Origin: Gemmatimonadales bacterium UBA4718
Lineage (GTDB): Bacteria; Gemmatimonadota; Gemmatimonadetes; Gemmatimonadales; Gemmatimonadaceae
Length of the DNA: 11,215 nt
NCBI GenBank assembly: GCA_002404375.1
Contig: DHJO01000110.1
Coordinates: 2,926 to 14,140, forward strand
Direction: 5' to 3'
Shown: piece after piece, positions 1 to 5,434 of the stretch
Position numbering within the stretch: the first letter of the stretch is position 1
How the letters are laid out: every line of letters starts with the position of its first letter
Translations under genes and position numbers: made by a program
The notes under the pieces: generated by a model
What the model was told of the DNA's origin: nothing
Seen by the model: the letters and a program-made list of their open reading frames with translations, nothing else
Database searches by the model: none

Positions 1-659
1 GATGTAGCAAGCCAGATCGCCGGGTGTCCCAAGCCTTCCGGCATGGGGCGGTGCAGCGCGACGTACCGTCCGCCGATCTTCTGCGGGAATATCGTCACGT
101 CGCGGTTCGGGGGCGGAAAGATGATCCCATGCCGCTCGAACGCCTTGAAGTCCCTCGTCGAAGCGAGACCCGTCGCAATCCCGTGCTCCGAGACGGCCGT
201 GTAGTTGATCCAGTAGGTGCCGTCGAGAAACGTGATACGCGGGTCCTCGATCCCGAAGGATTCATATGCGCTCTCCGGACCGAATGTCGGCAATCCATCG
301 ACCTCGAAGTGAATTCCGTCGGTGGATCTGGCGACGCGCAGGTGCGATATCGACGTCAGCCAGGTTCGGCCTTGATCCACGACGAGCCTCGAATCGCTCA
401 CATCGGGACCCTTCTCGTTCACCTGCCAATGCTTGATCTCGAGCCGGCGTGTGTCCGCATTGTAGAACGGCGCCGCGGCGATTCTCGAGGATACTTTGCG
501 GGGGGCCTCGGATACGCGTACCAGCAGAACGACTTCCTCCTGGTAACGCGTGACACCCGGATTGAACGCTCCAACCACTTCGAGGTCCGGCCGCGAAGGC
601 AGAACCATTGCCGGAGTTACAATTGGATTGTCAGGCGACCGTGTGGCGGTTACGCTCAC
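1..659 (-). CDS. GH130 beta-mannoside phosphorylase/glycosidase, 3' end cut by the window
   Basis: Family GH130 enzymes phosphorolyse, or less often hydrolyse, beta-1,4- or 1,2-mannosides. This frame gives 219 residues, about 60 % of a usual GH130 protein, and leaves the window at base 1. Visible family marks are NPIVTP (residues 11-16), FNPGVTRY (32-39) followed by VVLLVRV, GIEDPRIT (136-143), and DVTIFPQK...YVALHRP (187-205). Asp139 in the EDPR motif is the likely catalytic acid; His203-Arg204 lie where phosphorylases bind phosphate, so a phosphorylase is somewhat favoured over a hydrolase. The GTG start at 659 is chosen because it overlaps the upstream TGA as GTGA and because an ATG at 608 would remove the conserved NPI motif. 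No signal peptide is visible, so cytoplasmic action is likely. It is co-transcribed with the isomerase-like gene. The family is solid; the exact mannoside is unknown. Confidence 0.88.
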   Translation of the reverse strand, partial: MSVTATRSPDNPIVTPAMVLPSRPDLEVVGAFNPGVTRYQEEVVLLVRVSEAPRKVSSRIAAAPFYNADTRRLEIKHWQVNEKGPDVSDSRLVVDQGRTWLTSISHLRVARSTDGIHFEVDGLPTFGPESAYESFGIEDPRITFLDGTYWINYTAVSEHGIATGLASTRDFKAFERHGIIFPPPNRDVTIFPQKIGGRYVALHRPMPEGLGHPAIWLAT

Positions 660-1609
660 ACGCGGCAGAGCCGGACCGCTTCAGCAAGCGAGGTGCGTGG
701 ATCGCGTGTGGGGACGAATTCCTGCGCGACGTATCCCGTGAATCCGGTTTCGGCAATGGCTCGCATGATCGCGGGGTAATTCAGCTCCTGCGATCCATCG
801 ATCTCGTGTCTGCCGGGGACACCGCCCGTATGGAAGTGCCCGATGTACTGGTGGTTGTCGCGAATCGTGCGGATCACGTCGCCTTCCATGATCTGCATGT
901 GGTAGATGTCGTAGAGGAGCTTGAACCGCTCGGACGCGAGCTGTTTCACGAGCGCCACGCCCCACGTGGTGTGGTCGCACTGATAATCCGGGTGATCCTG
1001 TCTCGAATTGAGCAGCTCCATACAGAGCGTCACTCCGTGTCTTTCCGCGAGCGGAATGAGCGGAGCAAGCCCGCGCGCACACGTTTCGCGTCCCACGACG
1101 TCGTCCAGCCCGCCACGGTTTCCGGAAAAACAGATCACGTTTGGAACTCCGGCCGCGGCCGCGAGCGGGATCGCGCGCTGATATGCCGGTATGAGCCAGA
1201 CGTGGTTTTCGACGCGATTGAATCCCTGTGTCAGCCGGGTGTTGGGGTTGGGAACCGTCGCGTATCCCATCGCGCAGGTGAGTCCGTACCGTTTGGGGAC
1301 CGCCCACTCATCGGGCTCGAGCAGCTCCACCGAATCCAGTCCCAGCTCGCGCGCCATCTGTGATAGCTGGTCGAGAGTGAACTGATGAAAGGGCCAGCGC
1401 GTCACAGAGAGCTTGAACGCCGCCGCCGAACCTGACCCGTTGCGCTCGATTGCGCGCCCAGTCTCGGCGTTGGCGAGATCCGGGACACCCGCTTTGGCGT
1501 CGGCGAGATCCGGTCCCCGTAGCCCAAGAATAGTTGGCACGGAGAGCGTGCCCCCGAACATTCCGGCCGCGCGCTTGACCGCTTCGCGCCGAGTGATTTC
1601 GCTGCTCAT
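656..1609 (-). CDS. Tat-leader hydroxypyruvate-isomerase-type TIM-barrel protein (sugar isomerase/epimerase family)
   Basis: A 317-residue member of the xylose-isomerase-like/AP-endonuclease-2 TIM-barrel superfamily, closest by motif to hydroxypyruvate isomerase: YDIYHMQIMEGD (233-244), HFHTGGVPGRHEID (258-271) and NYPAIM (277-282). Likely divalent-metal ligands are Glu198 (CMELLN), Asp234, His260 and Glu297 (AQEF). The N-terminus TRREAVKRAAG followed by a short hydrophobic run is a Tat-type leader, so the folded protein may act outside the cytoplasm, unlike classical hydroxypyruvate isomerase. A Pro/Ala/Asp-rich linker with a duplicated decapeptide follows (residues 33-52). The start at 1609 is fixed by GGAGG six bases upstream; the frame stays open to an ATG at 1654, but that start lies upstream of the predicted transcription start. 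The TGA overlaps the GH130 start. A role in isomerising or epimerising a sugar from the neighbouring mannoside pathway is inference; true substrate unknown. Confidence 0.87.
   Translation of the reverse strand: MSSEITRREAVKRAAGMFGGTLSVPTILGLRGPDLADAKAGVPDLANAETGRAIERNGSGSAAAFKLSVTRWPFHQFTLDQLSQMARELGLDSVELLEPDEWAVPKRYGLTCAMGYATVPNPNTRLTQGFNRVENHVWLIPAYQRAIPLAAAAGVPNVICFSGNRGGLDDVVGRETCARGLAPLIPLAERHGVTLCMELLNSRQDHPDYQCDHTTWGVALVKQLASERFKLLYDIYHMQIMEGDVIRTIRDNHQYIGHFHTGGVPGRHEIDGSQELNYPAIMRAIAETGFTGYVAQEFVPTRDPRTSLAEAVRLCRV
1466..1513 (-). repeat. 30-bp-period direct repeat in the leader linker
   Basis: Bases 1466-1483 and 1496-1513 match at 17 of 18 positions, 30 bp apart. On the coding strand this yields two adjacent decapeptides, PDLADAKAGV and PDLANAETGR (residues 33-52), between the Tat-like leader and the barrel. 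It looks like a recent in-frame tandem duplication in a tolerant linker. Confidence 0.8.
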
Positions 1610-1615
1610 GCATGT

Positions 1616-1620
1616 CCTCC
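1616..1620 (-). promoter_or_regulatory. Shine-Dalgarno deciding the isomerase start
   Basis: The minus strand reads GGAGG here, six bases before the ATG at 1609. This favours that ATG over the in-frame upstream ATG at 1654. Confidence 0.8.
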
Positions 1621-1631
1621 GCAGGCGTCTT

Positions 1632-1650
1632 GGCGAATGTGGGATTCGCC
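1632..1650. promoter_or_regulatory. Perfect inverted repeat, candidate operator
   Basis: GGCGAAT (1632-1638) and ATTCGCC (1644-1650) are a perfect 7-bp inverted repeat around a 5-bp centre. It covers the predicted -10 and half the spacer, upstream of the predicted start point, so it is better explained as a DNA-binding site than an RNA hairpin. A further GCGAAT half-site lies at 1665-1670, next to the -35. A bound dimer would block this promoter and could also affect the divergent symporter gene. Confidence 0.5.
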
Positions 1651-1664
1651 CCATGCCGTGTCAA
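1636..1664 (-). promoter_or_regulatory. Sigma70-type promoter for the isomerase/GH130 pair
   Basis: On the minus strand a perfect -35 TTGACA (1664-1659) is followed by a 17-bp spacer and CACATT (1641-1636), a 3-of-6 -10 box. Predicted transcription would begin near 1629, giving a leader of about 20 nt that carries the GGAGG site. The -35 and spacing are ideal; the weak -10 fits a promoter under regulation. Confidence 0.6.
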
Positions 1665-1813
1665 GCGAATCAGGCGCTAGCGGACATTTGAGCCGGGTCG
1701 TAGCGCGGAACTGCGAAATGCTCCAGATTCTTCGCGAACTCCGCTTCAGAGGTCGCGGGGCGTAACGCAAAAATGAGCTCGGCCGTCCACTTCTCCCTCA
1801 CCGAAGAAACGCC

Positions 1814-3424
1814 ATGAGCAACCTCAGCATCATCGACATCCTCGTCATCGCCGCGTACTTCCTCGTCCTGTCGGGGATCGCCTACTGGGCCGCGCGTAAA
1901 GAGAAAAACGTCAGCTCGGACTACTTTCTCGCGAGTCGAGATGTAGGTTGGCTGGCGGTCGGAGCCAGCCTCTTCGCTTCCAACATCGGAAGCGAGCATC
2001 TCGTGGGACTCGCCGGAACCGGAGCGGCGAGCGGTCTGGCGGTCGGCCACTTCGAGTGGCTCGCCAGCTTCATCCTGCTTCTCCTCGGCTGGCTGTTCGT
2101 GCCCTTCTACCTGCGAAGCGGCGTCTACACCATGCCCGAGTTTCTCGAGCGCCGGTACAATCCGGCGTCGCGCTCCTACTTCACCTGGGTGTCCATCGTC
2201 GGGTACGTGCTGACCAAGATCAGCGTGACGCTGTTCGCCGGTGGTGTCGTGATGAAGGCGGTGACCGGCTTCGATTTCTGGACCAGCGCCGCAATCCTCA
2301 TCGTCATCACCGGCCTGTACACGATTTTCGGTGGACTGCGCGCGGTGATCTATACTGAGGTGATGCAGGCCGTGGTGCTGATCGTCGGCTCGGTGACGCT
2401 GATGTTCATCGGCCTCCACGCCGTCGGAGGATGGTCGGGTCTCGAGGCCAAGGTGCCGCCCGACTTTTTCTCGATGTGGAAGCCGTCCAGCCACAAGGAT
2501 TTCCCTTGGACGGGAGTTGTCTTTGGAGCACCGATCCTCGGCATCTGGTACTGGTGTACTGATCAGCACATCGTGCAACGCGTGCTCGCGGCCAGGAACA
2601 TCACTGAAGCCCGCCGCGGAACGATCTTCGCCGGTTATCTGAAGATCCTTCCGGTTTTCATCTTCGTTCTCCCCGGTATCATCGCCGCGGCACTGTACCA
2701 GGATGTTCGCAACGGCCAAACCGACTCAGCGTATCCGATTCTCGTTACCAGGCTTCTCCCGATCGGATTCAAGGGACTCGTACTCGCCGGAATGCTGGCG
2801 GCGCTAATGAGCTCGCTCGCTTCTGCTTTCAACTCGGTCTCGACCCTGCTGACGTGGGACGTCTACCGCAAATGGAGGCCCGGCGCCAGCGAGGCGCGGC
2901 TGGTATTCGTGGGGCGTGTGACCACGGTGATACTGGTATTCGTGGGGCTCGCCTGGATTCCGATGATGAAGTATGTCTCGCCGCAGCTCTACATCTATTT
3001 GCAGAGCATTCAGGCGTACATCGCGCCGCCGATCGCAGCCGTCTTCCTCCTCGGGGTCCTGAGCCCACGGCTGAATGGGAAGGGCGCTCTCGCCGCGTTA
3101 TGGTCAGGATTCGTGTTCGGTTTTTCGCGTCTGTTGCTCGAGCTTGGGAAGGCGAAGCTGACGGTTGGATCGTTCTGGTACTGGCTCGCCAGTATCAACT
3201 TTCTCCACTTTGCGGCTCTCCTCTTCCTCCTGTGCAGCGCGATCCTTATTGTCGTGAGTATGATGACTCCACCGCCGGCTACTGAACGCGTAGCGGATCT
3301 CACGCTGCAAACCGTGGCGCCGTCGGATGCTGTGAAGACAAGTCCCCAGGAGCGGCAGCTTGAAATCGGGTTGTCGGTGCTGCTCGCTGCGGTAATTGGT
3401 GCGCTCTGGATCGTGTTTAGATAG
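1814..3424 (+). CDS. SGLT-type sodium/sugar symporter (solute:sodium symporter family)
   Basis: A 536-residue inner-membrane protein of the SSS/SLC5 family, with many hydrophobic segments and the family's usual length (about 14 helices). It would couple Na+ entry to sugar uptake. It resembles animal SGLT proteins strikingly: SLFASNIGSEHLVGLAGTG (52-70), WYWCTDQ (245-251), GYLK (274-277), PPIAAVFLLG. Residues matching the human SGLT1 sugar site are present: Asn57, His62, Glu81, Trp247, Lys277 and Gln397 (human N78, H83, E102, W291, K321, Q457, from recalled sequence). Ser333-Ser334 in LMSSLAS match the Na2-site serines of vSGLT. A purine-rich GAAGAA lies at 1803-1808, five bases before the ATG. 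It is divergent from the isomerase/GH130 pair, which may process the imported sugar. Family certain; glucose, galactose, mannose or a related sugar cannot be told apart. Confidence 0.93.
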   Translation: MSNLSIIDILVIAAYFLVLSGIAYWAARKEKNVSSDYFLASRDVGWLAVGASLFASNIGSEHLVGLAGTGAASGLAVGHFEWLASFILLLLGWLFVPFYLRSGVYTMPEFLERRYNPASRSYFTWVSIVGYVLTKISVTLFAGGVVMKAVTGFDFWTSAAILIVITGLYTIFGGLRAVIYTEVMQAVVLIVGSVTLMFIGLHAVGGWSGLEAKVPPDFFSMWKPSSHKDFPWTGVVFGAPILGIWYWCTDQHIVQRVLAARNITEARRGTIFAGYLKILPVFIFVLPGIIAAALYQDVRNGQTDSAYPILVTRLLPIGFKGLVLAGMLAALMSSLASAFNSVSTLLTWDVYRKWRPGASEARLVFVGRVTTVILVFVGLAWIPMMKYVSPQLYIYLQSIQAYIAPPIAAVFLLGVLSPRLNGKGALAALWSGFVFGFSRLLLELGKAKLTVGSFWYWLASINFLHFAALLFLLCSAILIVVSMMTPPPATERVADLTLQTVAPSDAVKTSPQERQLEIGLSVLLAAVIGALWIVFR

Positions 3425-3432
3425 AGGGAAGA

Positions 3433-3491
3433 GGGACGCGGGACGCGGGAAGAGGCTACAGTATCTAGTCTCTCCGCTTCCCGCTTCCCGC
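3433..3491. terminator. Strong imperfect hairpin between convergent genes, built of 7-bp repeats
   Basis: Bases 3438-3455 pair with 3474-3491 as an 18-position, mostly G:C stem with two mismatches (3444/3485 and 3453/3476) around an 18-nt loop. The left arm is a tandem heptamer (GGGACGC twice, then GGGA); the right arm is CCGCTTC twice plus CCGC and reaches into the GH15 stop codon. No clear U-tract follows on the plus strand; on the minus strand a pyrimidine-rich stretch follows. It probably acts as a bidirectional terminator or 3'-end stabiliser. The repeat make-up is also that of dispersed REP-like elements. Confidence 0.6.
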
Positions 3492-5269
3492 TACTTCGCC
3501 AGTGCGACAGCACAATCGATAATCCCCGCCATGCAGTACGTCTGCGGAAAATTCCCCCACTGCTCGAGAGTGCGGGGATCGAGATCCTCAGCCAGCAGCC
3601 CATGACGGTTGCGCGCGGCGAGAACCTTTTCGAACAGCGCGCGCGCTTCTTCGCGCCGCGAGCCTCCCATCGCCGCCAGCGCTTCGATGTACCAGAAGGT
3701 GCAAACAAGAAAGGCGTTCTCCGGAAATCCGAAGTCGTCCCGCTCTGCGTAGCGATAGACAAAGTCTCCGTGCTTGAGCTGTTTCTCGATTGCGGCCACG
3801 GTTCCGGCAAAGCGCGCATCAGTTGCCTCGAGAAACCCCAGGCGCGGCATCAGCAGCAGGCTTGCGTCGAGAGAGTCGCCGTCCATGGTCGCTGTAAAGG
3901 CGTTCAACTTCGAGTTCCACGAGCGGCGCGAGATAACATCGTGGATCTTCGTCGCGCGCGACCGCCAATGGTCGACGCGATCCGCGAGCTTCAGAGTAGT
4001 CGCGTACTTCGCGAGTCTGTCGCATGCTGCCCAGCACATGATGCTCGAGAAGGTGTGCACGCGCTCGGCGCCGCGTAGCTCCCACAGTCCGGCGTCGGGA
4101 AGCTCAGATAGGCGAGCGGCGTGCCGGCCGAATGCCTCGAGCCTCGCCAAGAGTGATTCGTCACCTCGCGGGAGGGCGCGCGAACTCAGAAAGAGTGATT
4201 CGGCCGTGAGTACGGCCTCTCCATAGAGATCGTGTTGAGCCTGCTCGCTCGCCTTGTTGCCGACGCGCACCGGTCCCATGCCTCGATAGCCAGGGAGGCA
4301 CTGCGCGATGCGCTCGTCCGGGATTGCTCCGCCGTCGACGGAGTAGATCGGAACGAGACACGCGTCTCGAGTCCTGGCTGCGACGCCGAGGAGAAAGCCG
4401 AGGTAGTGCTCGACCGTACGGGTGTCCCCGAGCCGGCACAGCGCGTCGGCGGTAAAGTAGGCGTCGCGGGGCCAGCAGTAACGGTAGTCCCAGGTGCGGC
4501 CCGTGTTGGGAGCCTCCGGAATTGACGTCGTCATCGACGCGATGATCGCGCCTGTAGGCTCGTACACGTTCAATTTCAGCGCAATCGCCGCGCGGATCAC
4601 CGCATCTCGCCACTCGCTCGGAGCTTGTAGGGACCGGGTCCAATCGCGCCAATTCGCGCCTGTTTGCTCGAGCATCGTGGCGCCCACGCTCGTCACGTCG
4701 CTCGCATTCGCGCCGGGATCATCCAAGCCAAAAATCAAGGTGATTGTTTGATGGACATGGAACGGCGCGCCACTCACGATTGCCTCGACAGGGGCTTCGG
4801 TGGTGAGCCGGAGCGCCTGAGCGCCCACGTAACTGATGTGACCTGCACCGAGCGCGTGCTGTCGTTTCCCGCACCCGTAGTCGTCCGCGGGCTCGACGCG
4901 AACGACGATGTTCGGGTTTCCCCCGATGGGGCGCACCTGGCGTACGAGAAGCTTCGGACAGTACAGACTCCCATCCTTCTCGTAGCGTGGGCAGAAATCA
5001 GTGATCTCCACGCCACCGCCCTTTCCGTCGTGCAAGCGAGTGACGAGTATCGGCGTGTCGTGCAAGTAGTGCTGTTCCCCTGTTACGCCGCCCTCGAGCT
5101 CGATCGTGAACGCACCGGTCTTGGCGCCCGCTGAGCCGCCGTTCAGGAGCGAGCAGAAGACCGGGTCTCCATCGAAGCGCGGGAAGCAGCACCAGACGAC
5201 GGCAGCATCGGCGTCGATGAGCGCTCCGATGCTGCCGTTGCCGATGAGGCCGAGGTCGAGCGAGGTCAC
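3491..5269 (-). CDS. GH15 glucoamylase/trehalase-type alpha-glucosidase, cytoplasmic
   Basis: A full-length 592-residue GH15 protein: an N-terminal beta-sandwich beginning with LGLIGNGSIGALID (6-19) and CCFPRFDGDPVF, then the (alpha/alpha)6 catalytic barrel. Family marks are TWDYRYCWPRDA (259-270), QHDLYGEAV with Glu351, GLWELRG with Glu397, FPENAFLVCTFW with Glu517, and a C-terminal WGNFPQTY. Glu397 and Glu517 are the likely acid and base pair by analogy with bacterial glucoamylases. GH15 enzymes release glucose from alpha-glucans, maltodextrins or trehalose with inversion. No leader is visible, so it should work on imported oligosaccharide. The start is a GTG at 5269: the frame closes just upstream and the conserved N-terminus begins at once; the ribosome site is weak. 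It is divergent from the exported-glycosidase/ABC operon, whose cargo it may cleave. Maltodextrinase or trehalase activity cannot be decided here. Confidence 0.93.
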   Translation of the reverse strand: MTSLDLGLIGNGSIGALIDADAAVVWCCFPRFDGDPVFCSLLNGGSAGAKTGAFTIELEGGVTGEQHYLHDTPILVTRLHDGKGGGVEITDFCPRYEKDGSLYCPKLLVRQVRPIGGNPNIVVRVEPADDYGCGKRQHALGAGHISYVGAQALRLTTEAPVEAIVSGAPFHVHQTITLIFGLDDPGANASDVTSVGATMLEQTGANWRDWTRSLQAPSEWRDAVIRAAIALKLNVYEPTGAIIASMTTSIPEAPNTGRTWDYRYCWPRDAYFTADALCRLGDTRTVEHYLGFLLGVAARTRDACLVPIYSVDGGAIPDERIAQCLPGYRGMGPVRVGNKASEQAQHDLYGEAVLTAESLFLSSRALPRGDESLLARLEAFGRHAARLSELPDAGLWELRGAERVHTFSSIMCWAACDRLAKYATTLKLADRVDHWRSRATKIHDVISRRSWNSKLNAFTATMDGDSLDASLLLMPRLGFLEATDARFAGTVAAIEKQLKHGDFVYRYAERDDFGFPENAFLVCTFWYIEALAAMGGSRREEARALFEKVLAARNRHGLLAEDLDPRTLEQWGNFPQTYCMAGIIDCAVALAK

Positions 5270-5434
5270 TTTTTCGGATCAGGGAATGAGTTGCGAAATA
5301 GTATCACCGAAGCGGGGTCTGGTGCGCGTCAAGACGGCCACATTTCGACCCGAACACTAATGACGAGAGGGCCCACGCGTGCCACATTATCCCGGAGCTA
5401 ATTCCTCACGCGCGTTCGAGCGGAGAAGAAACAG
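5270..5434. other. Divergent intergenic region between GH15 gene and ABC/glycosidase operon
   Basis: This 165-bp spacer must hold promoters for both directions. For the plus strand the best candidate is CATTAT (5385-5390) with a poor ATGACG 19 bp upstream, so it is weak. An 8-bp palindrome CACGCGTG (5374-5381) abuts that -10 and could be part of an operator. CGAAAT (5294-5299) and ATTTCG (5342-5347) are widely spaced complementary hexamers. GGAG at 5422-5425 is the ribosome site for the gene at 5435. Confidence 0.4.
5298..5306 (-). promoter_or_regulatory. Candidate extended -10 promoter for the GH15 gene
   Basis: The minus strand reads TGaTACTAT, an extended -10 (TGn plus a 4-of-6 box), about 29 bases before the GTG start. 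The nearest -35-like TTGACG (5332-5327) is 23 bp away, too far for normal spacing, so the call rests on the TG extension. Confidence 0.35.

Larger units (their letters stand above)
1610..1813. other. Divergent intergenic region between isomerase and symporter genes
   Basis: This 204-bp spacer holds the minus-strand promoter and inverted repeat at its left end. No convincing -35/-10 pair for the symporter was found on the plus strand. An 8-bp palindrome TTCGCGAA sits at 1731-1738. The minus strand also carries an open frame from a GTG at 1801 to a TGA at 1670 (43 codons) with protein-like composition but no recognisable ribosome site. Confidence 0.5.

Noticed and set aside
606..608. ATG 608 as the GH130 start
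   Set aside because: It would drop the conserved NPIVTP segment; GTG 659 keeps it and overlaps the upstream stop.
24..779. 251-codon open frame on the plus strand
   Set aside because: It is antisense to the GH130 and isomerase-like genes, whose minus-strand frames carry clear family motifs; arginine-rich shadow frames are common in GC-rich DNA.
1688..1716. TTGAGC as a -35 for the symporter gene
   Set aside because: No acceptable -10 lies at 16-18 bp spacing.
1670..2719. 349-codon minus-strand frame across the symporter gene
   Set aside because: The body is a highly charged His/Asp/Glu-rich shadow of the symporter's membrane segments. Only its last 43 codons, in the spacer, are kept as a separate low-interest finding.
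3433..3491. CRISPR-like array from the repeated heptamers
   Set aside because: Units are 7 bp and directly adjacent, without spacers, and the two arms are complementary; this is a hairpin, not an array.
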